The position numbers and the translations under genes are program-made. Below the pieces are notes generated by a model. The model did no database searches. It was not told the origin of the DNA and saw nothing but the letters and a program-made list of their open reading frames with translations. From NCBI GenBank assembly GCA_037157565.1, contig JAZHRO010000013.1, forward strand, positions 73,959,501 to 74,023,500: a DNA stretch of 64,000 bases. The letters are read 5' to 3'. The DNA comes from Thalassia testudinum (Eukaryota; Streptophyta; Magnoliopsida; Alismatales; Hydrocharitaceae). This document shows, piece by piece, positions 12,448 through 24,700 of the stretch; position 1 is the stretch's first letter, and every line of letters starts with the position of its first letter.

Positions 12448-13371
12448 ACATATGATTCACCATCTTCAAGAGGAACACAAAATGATGATGATGATGGAGA
12501 TGATGATGTAGTAATGGTTGACGAGCCACTGGCAAAAAATAGTGGTGGAGGAGATGAAAGGTATCTTCATCAAAGTCCTAGTATAGAGGATGTCCAACAT
12601 GAATATATAACAAAATATACAAATATACATGAAGACTTCATGCTAAGTCTACCTCGTGACTATGATGCAGGGATAAGATACGGGTATTGCTCAGGCCATT
12701 CTATGATGTTCATCGATGATTTAAGTTCATCGGTGAAATCCCTTAATCTCGAGGCGGAATCAATCTTTGAAGGTGGCCTAGGATCATCATCAAGTTACTA
12801 TGGTCGCTACAGATCTCATTACAGCAACCCTTAATACTAACCGCAAGATAAGGCACAGAGTTCATCTAACTACTTCCCCAACTATACTAACCCTCTATCT
12901 TATTATGATTTCTCCTATAGGTATGATGGTCGCCACCAAAGTTATAGTACCTAAAATGATCCTACATCTACAAATTATGGCTATGGGATATTCCCAGATA
13001 ATTTTGCATCTCAAGGTCCTCAACCATTTTCTTATCAATCTTCCCACTCTGCTGCACCATTTCCTCCTCAACCACCATGAAGTTCGTTGATGAGACAACA
13101 TGAACCTTGTGAATTGTTAGGTTCTCCATTAAAACAAGGTGGTTCGGTTAGATCCACAGATTTAAAAGGACATCAAGATGAGTCTACTAAGGGTAGATCT
13201 ATAGCTAAAGCAAAAGTAGCTCATTTGACAGTCATAGTTGATATTCATGTCTTAGAATACTTCTGTATTGCAGTAATGAAGACTATTAATGATATATCAA
13301 TGAATAAAATACTCGATACAGCTATATGGTGTAGGAGTCATACAATAAATATGTTAGAGTGGTACGAATAA
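12448..13371 (+). pseudogene. Decayed C-terminal part of a hAT-like transposase (low-complexity tail)
   Basis: One reading frame runs from 12448 to 13371, broken only by stops at 12832, 12838, 12952 and 13078 (a further TGA at 12445 bounds it). It starts with an acidic run (several Asp, then VVMVDEP) and continues into a long Tyr/Ser/Asn/Gln/Pro-rich tail with pieces such as SSSYYGRYRSHYSNP and PFPPQPP. Acidic stretches followed by Tyr/Gly/Ser-rich tails occur at the C-termini of some plant hAT transposases. The frame ends about 450 bp before a hAT-like right terminus at 13822, in the expected orientation. The BED finger, catalytic core and dimerisation domain are not present. The transposase assignment is inference. 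Each stop could arise from CAA or CGA by one C-to-T change. Confidence 0.4.
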
Positions 13372-13559
13372 AGGAAGAAAATTGGAAGAAAGATATCGAG
13401 CCAGGTCAAAGCTTAACCTAATATTGATTTGGTGGCATTGGCTAGTGCTTTCGTACTTAGTGTGGTCTACTGATACTCTGATACTATTGATATTTCATTT
13501 CTTCTAGTGAGTAGCATTACTATGAATATTTTTTAATTATTATCATGTTATGTACACTT

Positions 13560-13822
13560 TCTTTTTAGCATATGACTCACCAATATGCGACTACTGCATT
13601 TTTATTATGTTTTCATTCAAATTTATGATTTTTGTCTTCTAAGTATTTTTCATGATATATTAATTATTAAAACGTTAATTTTCATCAAATTTATGACATT
13701 TTGAGATATTATGGATATTTTTTAATGATTTTCTAAAAATTCACCAATATCAGTAATATATCTTTGATATATCCCTTTTTCAACTTGGTGATATGACATT
13801 GATATCGATATTTAAAGCCTTA
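13560..13822 (-). mobile_element. Right end of a hAT-like element
   Basis: Read on the minus strand, the terminus is TAAGGCTTTAAATATCGATATC, followed inward by GATATATC words and a long AT-rich stretch. It aligns base for base over long runs with the left end of the element at 28792 (CAAAGTTTTAAATG..GATATCG). Both fit the YARNG start typical of hAT ends. The matching left end and target duplication were not found. Confidence 0.55.
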
Positions 13823-15579
13823 CTAGGAGAGATTCTCACTCACAAGTGAAGGCATTGCTTATTCGTATCTCATGTCATTTATATCTAAGCTCTTGAACAA
13901 CCCCTTCAATCCTGTCAACTTTGGTCTCCACCTGACCTATTAGAGGCATCAAGACACAAAGAAATGATTAAAGTTGCATCAGATACCAACATGTGTGGTA
14001 ATAATTATTTAAGGAGGTTCAAGGGCGTGGAAATGAGGCTTATAATAGAAGACAATCAACATGATCACTGGAACAATGCTTCTATATGGCAAATAGGAAA
14101 ATGATCTAGAAAGAATAGAAAGCACAAAAGTGAAAATACAATCACTAGGAACTAAGGTTCAAATGAGTATCACACACAAATACTGAATAAAGTTTAGGAA
14201 GATGTTTGGTAGAATAGGTGATGGGTCAGTGGGATATAAATTTGTTAAGTAAATTGAAGTGTTGTAAGCATAATTTTTGTTTTCGTTCAAGTTGATTGGT
14301 GTAGCAAATAATACCAACATGAGATATAATATCCCATGCTAACCCAAACCAAACCAATACCACCTAAGTGGAGGCAGGGAGGGAGGGGGTTGCAGAAGTT
14401 GGAGAGAGACTCAATAACTGAATCTTTTAAGCTTAGTTTACTTTGATAGTTAACCCCTCCTTTACCACTTAATTTACTTTTATTTAACACTTGATTTTTC
14501 TTTTTAACATCGATTTACCAAACACTAATTGCCACTCTTATCAACCAAATCCGTATTGAACATCCCCCTCTTTCTCTTTTAACACCACTATCAAGTAAGC
14601 ATCACAAAGGTTAACACCAATTCAAGTAAACACAAACTAATATTAACATCACTATGAAAATAAACACAATTAGAGGTTAACATCGATTTTACATTTCTTA
14701 ACACTAATTTCCTAACTTTTAAAGAAAACTAACCCATAACACCAGGAGTGAAACAATGATTTGGTGGATGGATTGAATCCACCGCCAAACATAAAGGATG
14801 AAAAGCCACCCACGAATTAATTGTGACATTTATCCTTTCTCAAGAGTATGGAATATAAATATCCGATTTCTTCTTCACAAGACCATAATTAATTAATTAT
14901 TTGCTTAGAAAGAAAGAAAAATGCTAGACATTACCATTGATTCTTTTTCTTTTTTTTTATTGCACAGGCATTACCATTACTTTTGTTTGTGTGTACAATA
15001 GCGCCGGCATTACCCATTCCTCTTGTTAAAATGGATCCATGCTTAAACAGAACTTCACAGGGCCAAACCATTATGTCTCTGTTCCAAGTAAACGTGGAGA
15101 AAAAAGGACAAGGGCTGGGCATGAGATTGCTTCTCAAGAAGGGATGTAGCGACAATTTAACGTGAAACATTCATTTTTGCATGCCCATCCTCACCATCCA
15201 TGATACATCAATCAACTTGACAATTGGGAACTGCATATTGCCTTTAAAAGCACCACGGACAATTGGTATGTGCATACAAAAATTCTTTCAAAGAACATGT
15301 CCATATGTGTTTTAATGAGAATGAGGCTGGAGAATCGATATTCTTTCATAGACATCCCTTGCTTCTTCACAGGGTTACTGCAAACAACAAATACAACCTA
15401 TAACCTGCAAAGTGGCACAATTATTTTAAGAACCAACAAGGGAAAGGCGTATCTTCAAAAGGAGTTTTCTCACCATAGTTTTGAGTAGATATGAATTTTT
15501 CCCATGTCCACTAGTTTGGATGAGTAAAAAGATGCACAGCGCCATACCTAATACTTACCATATACAAAAGCTCATCAAT
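13823..15579. other. Intergenic, 3' of the METTL23-like gene
   Basis: AT-rich sequence without recognisable coding potential or complete transposon. It should hold the 3' UTR and polyadenylation region of the minus-strand methyltransferase gene just below 15580. Confidence 0.4.
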
Positions 15580-15730
15580 TCATTTTTCAATGTCCAACAT
15601 GATTTCTGCAAGTTGAATGTTACCCTGCAACTTCGTAGCCTTGGATGGTGGCATGAAGGAAAAGGCATCCAAAAGTTTTGTGCATTTCCAACCCCATTTC
15701 ACCATCAAATATTTGATAAGATGATGTCCA
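15580..15730 (-). CDS. METTL23: METTL23-like, exon 7 (terminal)
   Basis: The acceptor is CTATGCAG. The first base completes a Ser codon split with exon 6. It encodes GHHLIKYLMVKWGWKCTKLL, the hydrophobic C-terminal block and the stop after DIEK. Confidence 0.9.
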
Positions 15731-18700
15731 CTGCATAGAATCCAGATAATACAAAACTTAACAAAGACATTTTGTAACATCATCTTAAGATTCAAAAAGC
15801 CAAGCAAGCATAACTTACCTCCGATTATCGTAGGATGTTATAAAAATTGATTGTGGAGACTTCTGTAGGAGAAATGTGACAGAGGCAAAAAGATCTTCAA
15901 AATCTAGCATGGAACTTACACACAACAGTTAAGCATCGAGTCAGATAAACATTCAAAGGACCATCATTCAAGCTCAGGTGTTGCATCACCTACCACTAGT
16001 ATCATAGAAAACATCTGCTCCCAAAATAAAATCAGGGGCTAGATCAAAGAAGAATCTATCCCATTCTCCCCAGGCGAGGCCCAATACCTTTAAAGATAAA
16101 TCATTTCATGATGGTGCGGACAATATTAATCACCCAAGACAGGAACTTTTAGGACTAGTAGTCTTACCTTGCAGTGGAGGTCATTCATTTGGACCGTTCT
16201 TTTCATGTTGTCCAACACCTAAAGGCCCAAATATACTTGTAAAAATATTAACATATTAAGGAGAATGCTAATATAAATTTAGTATAGCACCCATATATGA
16301 GACAATGAGATGCAACTTAAAGAAATATTGGAAAAGAAACAAAAACAAAGAAAATTTAGGAAGCTCCATGTAATAACGTGATGGACTTGCTCAACTCTGT
16401 ACTGTATATTTGATAAGGATAACTATATTGAACTTTGAACAAGGATAATACCAAACAAGGTAACACCCAACATCAACTTTTTAACTTAAGTATGCATTCA
16501 TCACATATTTTTGCCGTGTGCTGAAACAATTTTTACTATACCCTTTAACCTTCGGAATTATCCACACTAGAGGGATAATTAGGCTCACACGGACGAAACA
16601 AACTATACAACTGGCACTTGCAGTCCTCACACCTCCACATATGCTCAGGAATAGTAATACTTCATAGCATGTGAACTTGGCAACACCTCAATTTCCAAAC
16701 ACATGCAATCACCACAGTAGTCACCTTGAAAGTGCAAGCGTAAGCTGCCAAACTTTTGATCCTTTCTGAATTCTTCTCTTTCCCTCTTATGAAATGGGGT
16801 TGGAAGCAATCTGAAACCCCAGATCCCCAGCCTCCCACACCCCCAAATCAGCAAGCAGGTGCATCAATACACTTGCTCCTCACAGCACATATCACCCTTT
16901 CCTCATTTTGGGCCTCAAGGCCCTGCCTGCAGGAGAATGCTTGATGGAAAAACTTACTTCGATCAGGGGGTGAAAATTGCCAGACCAATGGAGCTATTCC
17001 CAACATGCCCCGTGGCATGGGTTTTACCTGCTTGGGTTGGGTAGGAGACATGTTGAGATACAGATGGGTATGGAATTCTTTTGCCTCACCTACTTCTCAC
17101 TTTGAACCTAACTCAAATAAACCTGCCTCGTACCCTACCTATTTGAACTTGTCCCAAAGGCTTTCCCAAGCCCCTCTGCACACCACCACCGCTAAAACCC
17201 AGATGGAACATTAGATAGGACCTTAAGCTACAAGTGTTCATTGCATAATGTGTGATATTGTTGTATCTACCATTTTTTATGTATTTTATGCAGACATAAG
17301 ATTTTCTTATACCAATAATGTTATATTTCCTGCACGCTATATGGGATATTACGATTTTTCAAAAATTATGAGAATTTCCAAGTGTCGAACCAAAAAATGG
17401 ATACAGCACAAGCATTTCCCACTTAGCTTTTAAATAAAATCCATAGATGAAATCCTGCACTCAATTTAGTTTCTTACATCATAACCATGAAGAAAACTAA
17501 TTTCTCAAATGATGAGAATGTATTAAAACTTAAAAGTGGTTAGTAACTACACGAGACTCGTGGCAAAAGGTATCCAACCACCACCATAACCCAACCACCT
17601 AATACTCCAAAGATCATAGCCATGCTTCATTTCCAATAGCCACCACCTTTATTGTCATTGATTTCCAATATTGCCTTCTTGCTGCGAACCCCATCGGACC
17701 ATTCCCATCAATAACCACCAGCCAAAACCAATGTTTACCATGTTTTATCCATATTGTTAATTATCTTATACAATGCTCATCATCAACACATACCACCCTC
17801 TTGCTTGCACCACTCGTGTCAAACTGCAATCGTAACTTATTCATGTGCCATCAAAGCCCACATCCATGTCATTGACCCGATGCAAACATCACTGGCCTTC
17901 TCTCTATGATACTAGTTCACTATGTTCAAACATCTAGAGACATCAGCTTCAACCTAAACCAACATTCTTTCTCTCACACCATCCATTGACCAACTTGCTG
18001 CAACACTATATAGCTATACTAACTTATCAAACTCTTCCATGTACCCGTCTCTTTTTGTTACTGTGGAGAGTTGCGCAACATGGTGGAGGCTCCTTGGCGT
18101 GGAGAATCACGCATGGAAGTCCTACGCATGGACTAGTTGGTGCAAGAATCGAGAGAGTACTCAACGAAAGAAAGAGGAGAGGAGTTGGGGAATTGATGTA
18201 GAGAATAATTGTATTCAACTCTTATGTTGTCAAAGCTATCGCCTCAAGCTATTGGGCCAGGCGAGAAAGCCAAAGGTTGCCTTGGAGCTATTCTAGGTTA
18301 GGGGCTTCATCCGGGCTATCACCTAGTCACCTTCTTTGTCACCTGGGTCGCCTTACTCCTAACTCACTTTATGAAAGACCATAAGACTCTTATTTGGTCT
18401 TAAGTTACATATATTATAGATATATTTGTATTATATTGTTGTATATACATAATACATATATACAAATATGTTATTAACAGCTTTTATATGATCAATTTTG
18501 TCTTCTCTTCCTAACTTAGACTATTGTCTGTTTGTTAAGACATATGCATAAGTTATACATTATTGTATGTCTATAATGATATAATTATGATATATTGTTG
18601 TTTAATGATGTGTGTATATATATATTTGTTATTGTCTATAACTGTCTAATAATATATAACAATCTATGTATAAGTTATGGCATTAAGTTTGTATTGTATT

Positions 18701-21700
18701 ATAAATATTGCATATTATAATACATGTTATTGCCTTTAGTACGACTTGGAGCAACCTTTTGGGCTACCATTTGTGGCCCATTGGTGGATGCCTCTACCTT
18801 GAGGACAACCTTAACTTTATTGTGGTACATTTGGCTCAGACTCAATGGAATGGAAATCTCAATAGAGGGAGTGTTTTATCACCATAATGTTATTTGTAAT
18901 TTTTGTGTAATGAGCTCATTTTATTAATGTAGTGGAGGGTTAACATCCATTATTAACCCTTCTTTTCTTTAAAACAAATACATGCACCTATCTTGTTTTG
19001 GTAAATACATATGATATATATTTGGTTGTTTGTTTTGGCCTATTATTATAAATGTAATATTTATGTTTACACATCGTATGATAATATAAATATATGTGTT
19101 ATTGTTAGGTAAATATGATAAGATCATTATTTTTTCATTTACTTAAATAGTATTATCATATATTTTTTATGAAAGTCAATGTTACATGTGAGTTTATTAG
19201 ATATATTTGATATTTTAAGAAATAAAAAGATTTGTCGTCTCAATTCAATCGGGCAATCGCTTTTTTGTCGCCTCTCAACTCAGGCGATTAAGGAGGTTGT
19301 CGCCTTGATAGCTTTGTTCAACTCAAATGATAACAGTGGGATTCCTCTCCGTTTATAGAGAAAGGATTCTACATTTTAAAATAGAAAATAAAAAAATCAG
19401 GACTCAATAATTTATTAAAAATAATAACTGAATATTCTCCTAACAAATCTAATTATCTTGATAACTAACATACCAAACTTGACTAACTTGGACCCAAAGC
19501 AACCAAACTTAATCCCTAAGCACAAACCACTAGGGTCAGTGCCCTCTTGATCAACAGAACTGCCACATGGACAGTCCATGTGGCCATCTTTTTCACATCC
19601 CCCCTCAAGTTGAGACCGTAGTAGATCGATGACTTGCTCAACTTGTGGTGAGGCTAGAACCCCCACCATTCTGCATCATCTTCAAGCCCAAAGCTCGCAA
19701 ACGTGGAACTGTTGGAAGTCATGGTGTAGCCTCTTGCAACCTCTGAAGTCTTTACCTCTTGGGCAACCTCAATAATCATTGCAAAGGCCACGATTATCTT
19801 CTTCTCCTTCTCTCCTTGGAGCATGGCTTGAATCTTCTCAAGATCTGTAGGCGTAAGAGTCTGCGCATGAGGTGCTAGTAGCCCTTCGCAGAGGCCTCCC
19901 GAACTTATCCCAACATCTATCTTTGTGGGTAGTAGGTGTGCCTACAGTGTTGACATAGGGGAAATACTCGGCTTAAGCCTCGACCTCATCATCTCCTACA
20001 CACGACGCTAACTTCAATTGTAGCAAGTGCGGAGTTCTCGATCTTCGTAGTAGCCACTATTTCCGATGCTTCCATCTTCTCAAGGCAGCTAAAGATGATC
20101 TCAAATTCCATCTTCCCATCCAATGCAAAGATTTGGTCGTGAGCTAATTGGTAGCGAGGATGTAACCCCGACAAGAACTTGGCTACTTGCTACCTAGCAT
20201 GTGTCTCAACCTATTTGTTGCAACAAATGGGGTCACAGATCTCCAACTCCTTGAACAGTGCCTCCATATTCGCGTAGTATTTGGCTAAGGAAAGATCTCC
20301 TTGACCAGCTACCCATATGCACATGTAGAGGTCGGTGATGCATGCATTACTTGATTTCTGTAAGCACTTCTCTAGGGCCTCCAAAATCTCGGATGCATTC
20401 TTCTTGTATAACATGTTCGAGGCTATGCTCGGATCAACTGAATTCATGATCCAACTCATTATTATATAATTCTCTTTCTGAAGCTTCTCCTTTGTTGCAA
20501 TTTTAGCCTTAGGTGCTTCTTGGAGTAAAACATTGAGTTTGTCTTAACAAAAATCTTAAATGCTTGGGCCCATAAGACAATTCCAAGCACCCTGAAGATT
20601 AATAATTGTTCCTTGAACGACCACCTTGCCTTCTCCGATCGACAACTGAGCCTTGGTGTTCGCCATCTTCTTCAATTTATGATCCTTCTCCTACTTCGAT
20701 ACTCTACGTAAGGCGTTGGATGTGGTAGCGAGAAGACTCATCGAGAATCCCCTACTTAATTCCTTAGACCTTGTGTAAGGTACCAAGATCTTCCAAGAAA
20801 TTCGTTGAGTGAATTCCCACGTCGGAGAAGGCCATTAACTATGTGGCCTTGATGTCAATGTAGAGAACTCACACATAAGAGAGAAGAATTCTCTTTGTGT
20901 GTGATCTCTTCTCCTGAATGTCTTCTCGATTCATGCACACCCAAGGAGCCTAGACCGAAGGCTTTGATACCATGTGGAGAGTTGTGCAACGTGGTGGAGG
21001 TTACTTGGCGTGGAGAATCATGCGTAAAAGTCCCATGCATGGATCAGTTGGCATGGGAATCAAGAGAGAGTACTTGGTGAGAGAGAGAGGAGAGGAGTTG
21101 AGAGAAAGATGAAGAAATAATTGCATTCAACTCAAAGCAAATAACATAAGATACTCTCTTATATAGAGAGATTATACCTAATGTTAAAAATAGGAATCAA
21201 AAAATCAAGACTCAATAATTTACTTAAATAAGTAACTAAATATTCTCCTAACAAATCTAATTATCTTAACTAACAAACCAAACTTAACTAACTTGGACCC
21301 AAAGCAACCTAACTTAATTAATCCCTAAGCAAAAACCACTAAGGCCAGTGCCCTCTTGACCGGCAAAACTGCCACATGAACAATCCACATGGCCATCTTC
21401 TGCTTCACAGTTACCTTCAATATGCATTCCTTCAAGTGTTCCATTTCAACATGGATTCAAAAATTTCTATTTGGGTAATATCATAGATTCATAGATAGCC
21501 CCTCTGAGCTCTTATGCACACAATCATGTCAGGAAATCTTTGTTTCATGACTCCCTCAAGTATCTCTGTCATTAAGATTGATCGAAGCCCATATTCAACA
21601 AGGATGTTAATTGCTTAGAATCTAAGAACTAGGTTTTTCATTTCTTTGCTTTATTAATCATTTGACCTGTTTTGCGGTCCTAATGAGCATTGGATGGTAT

Positions 21701-24700
21701 TTCTCTACTTAAATTTTTAAAAGGTCCCGTAATTTTGTTTAATTAAGGAAATGTGAAATTTATCCTTTCCAGCCCCATTCCCATCCCAGGTCTAGACTCA
21801 CCCACTTTATCACGAATACCCTTGAGACAAGAATATGAAGCAGGACTGGGTGTTATGGACAGGTGGAACTGTAGAACTTTCTTGATTCAAGAAAGCCATC
21901 AGTGACTTCAACAATCCTTACCTGGTGAATGGACTTTTAATCAGCCAAAGGACTAGACATCTTTTCGACAATACAAGAGCATGTAATAGAAATTGTTGAT
22001 TGGCTTCACTGACTAAGATTTCTGAAGTAAAAGCACCATAGTACCTCTGATTTGCTTTTGTCAGTTAGTAAGACATCTGCCCCCACTTTGGCTGCTACCA
22101 ACCCCGGTAAAGAAGTCCCAGCACCTAGCTGCAAGAATTGGAATTCCTCAACTATTGTGTATATAGAGTGGATGACAAATCAGGCAACTTTTTTGTGCAA
22201 GAATGATTGAATCTATGACTAGCTATAACTTAAAAAATGCTTAGTGTTTTCCGATTCATAGATGGGTAATATTTACTTAACATAGTGATAACATCTATGT
22301 AATATTTGTATCAAGGCTGCTACCTCAACTACTGATCGGCCTAAGAAACGAGCTCTTTGTTCCCAGACATAATCGGCAAGAACAATGCTACACGGCCAGA
22401 TAAACATTCCATAATCTTCTTGCATATTCTGTCAGAGGAACAAGAAAATTTATCTAACAGTGCATTTGAATGAGTACATAGTTGTATTTACAAAATGTAT
22501 ACATGCTATGGAACATTGAGTACTTTGGGAAAGTGATATCATCCTGCTGACTAGACTCCACGTATATTGATAAATTCATGACAACATCATTAGAATCACA
22601 AGCATATACATGGTGAGATAAGCAGAACAAAATAAACTATGAAGTCAATAAAATTGATTCAGTAGACACTTCAAATCATGGCAAGTCAAAGTCAAAACAT
22701 TTTTATGAACCAATGACAGCATTAAACTCACCATGTCTGCAAATATCCAGCAATATCTGGCAGTGAACCATGTGAACTTAGATAGTTATTGTTGAAGAGT
22801 AAACTCGAGGTTATAAAAGAGTAGATACAGGCTAAAACAAGCATCTACAACAGATAGCATTCACTCTTTCCACATTCAGTTTGAGCCTTCCTGGAGTAGC
22901 TTCATTGTTTTTTTTTTGAAAAAGGAAAGGTAGCTTCATTATTTCCAGATAATTTTGTGGGTGTCCAGGCATATAGGGAAAGCAGCCTTATGGAGGAAAC
23001 TTCCATAGTCTCCCAGAAATCAAGGACAACCATCTTCATTATTTTTACCCACAAGATTTACCACCAAGGACTAGCAAGGGAGTTTTTTTTTCATCTGCAA
23101 GACTTACCTGCATTAATCTGCCTCTCTCCAGAATGATGCCTTCTTTGAATGCTAGCACATCCACTTTAACATCTTCCATAGACATTTTGCACATGCTTAC
23201 AATTGACAACTCATTATTATACATGGTGAGTCTCATTATTGCCATGTTGTTTTTCCATTAACTACCAAAAAATAAATATATTCTCCAGTTACAATCAGCC
23301 TATTGACTCCATGTATGACATTTCAATTAATTTCTCCATTGCGTAGAAAAATGGAGCCCAAATACCTGAACATATCTTTTTTCAGAATGCAATATATTCT
23401 GATTTCGCCTATGTTCATATATACATCTACTCCCAATCTATATCTCCTCCCAAAGAAAAATTTTATTACATAGTTCACTTTTTGAAAAGGGTATATACTC
23501 AGTTTATGTCATGATACAAAGAGGAAAAAAAACTCCAATTATGTCTTAATCAGATGGAAGTCCTTAGCTTCCATGTCTCTCTTTAGGGCCCAAGTTTCAT
23601 ATTGAATCCATCCTTGTCAGATCCACCAACACAATATCATTTGAAAAAGCAGGCATAATGTACCTCGTCTAGGGTGTGCTACACCAATCGATCCATAATT
23701 AAAGTCAAAAGAGCCTCACAGCTGGTGATTGATGGTAAGGTAGCATGTTGACCCAACCTGACTGTATTCATCCTCATAGAAGTTAGGACTCAATGATGTA
23801 TATCCCTGAAAACTTTGGTAACAAAGTTGCCACCTCTCTCTTCTGCAATATTCTCTATAATATATCATTGAACAGTAGCCATATGTGCATCTCTCTTCTT
23901 TCATCAGAAAATTTCAGTTCTATGACTCAAAAGGTGTTCAACTTTATGGATGTACCAAACATTCACAAACTAAACTAATTTTCTCAATGTCAAAAACGTG
24001 TCTCAATCTCCTTTTGGTTACTCTTTCCTAAAGCTTTATTCTACGTCACTCATCAAATTGATACTCTTATTGCTTGAACAGTTTGGACATTTCCTTTATC
24101 CTTAAAGGAGTGCTTTTCATCATTCATATGCATTCTCTTCCTCCTTCGAAATGGCTGAAAAAGCTTGTTCATATGTGTGGAGATCCTACTATGTCCAAGG
24201 TCAAGAAAAGAGTTAGATCATTTTTTGAGTCTATTTTATACAACCTTACCTTACACGCACCCTAGTTAAGGGACCGTCACATGTGTTTACCCATGCCTTG
24301 CTGCCTTGGCTTTGGAACCTTCAGTCAATGTGGTGGAATGCTTCCAAGATGGTTTGTGGGTGTCTTGGCTACCCATTGATGTTGGATGCCTGAGTGAAAG
24401 AGCTTAGTCTCACAGTTCACTTTAGGAGCACTTCAAAACATCAATCCAACTGAGGAGAGAAATGGATGGATCTGAATGTAGAGTCACTTCTTGGTAAGAA
24501 AAGGTTTACCTCTGATTTATGGAAGCCTTGCCTCACCCGGATCCTTCATTGGTTGAAAGTTGTAGGAGGATCTAGAGAACCTGCTTGCCTCTCTATGTTG
24601 TCGAATCCTTCATTGGCTGGCGATTGATTGACTGGCACACTTTGTGGTTCTAGGCCATAAGACATTAACCATATCTTTTTCTCCTGACCTTTGGTACTCC

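Larger units (their letters stand above)
18062..21409 (-). mobile_element. Gag-only Ty1/copia-type LTR element (TSD GTTAC), in METTL23-like intron 3
   Basis: The full anatomy is visible on the minus strand. GTTAC flanks both sides (18057-18061 and 21410-21414). The 5' LTR is 20973-21409 (437 bp). The PBS TGGTATCAAAGC (20961-20972) is complementary to initiator tRNA-Met. A gag remnant follows, then the polypurine tract GAGGGGGGA (about 19598-19607), and the 3' LTR (18062-19597), which is split by a hAT-like insertion. Without the insertion the two LTRs are almost equal in length. Between PBS and PPT there is only about 1.36 kb, with no protease, integrase or reverse transcriptase. It therefore resembles a non-autonomous gag-only (TR-GAG type) element that would need enzymes in trans. 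It has the same orientation as the host gene. Confidence 0.92.

Noticed and set aside
23045..23245. Possible extra exon of the METTL23-like gene
   Set aside because: The minus-strand frame is open, but the joined seven exons already give the complete family order without a gap, and this segment shows no family motif.
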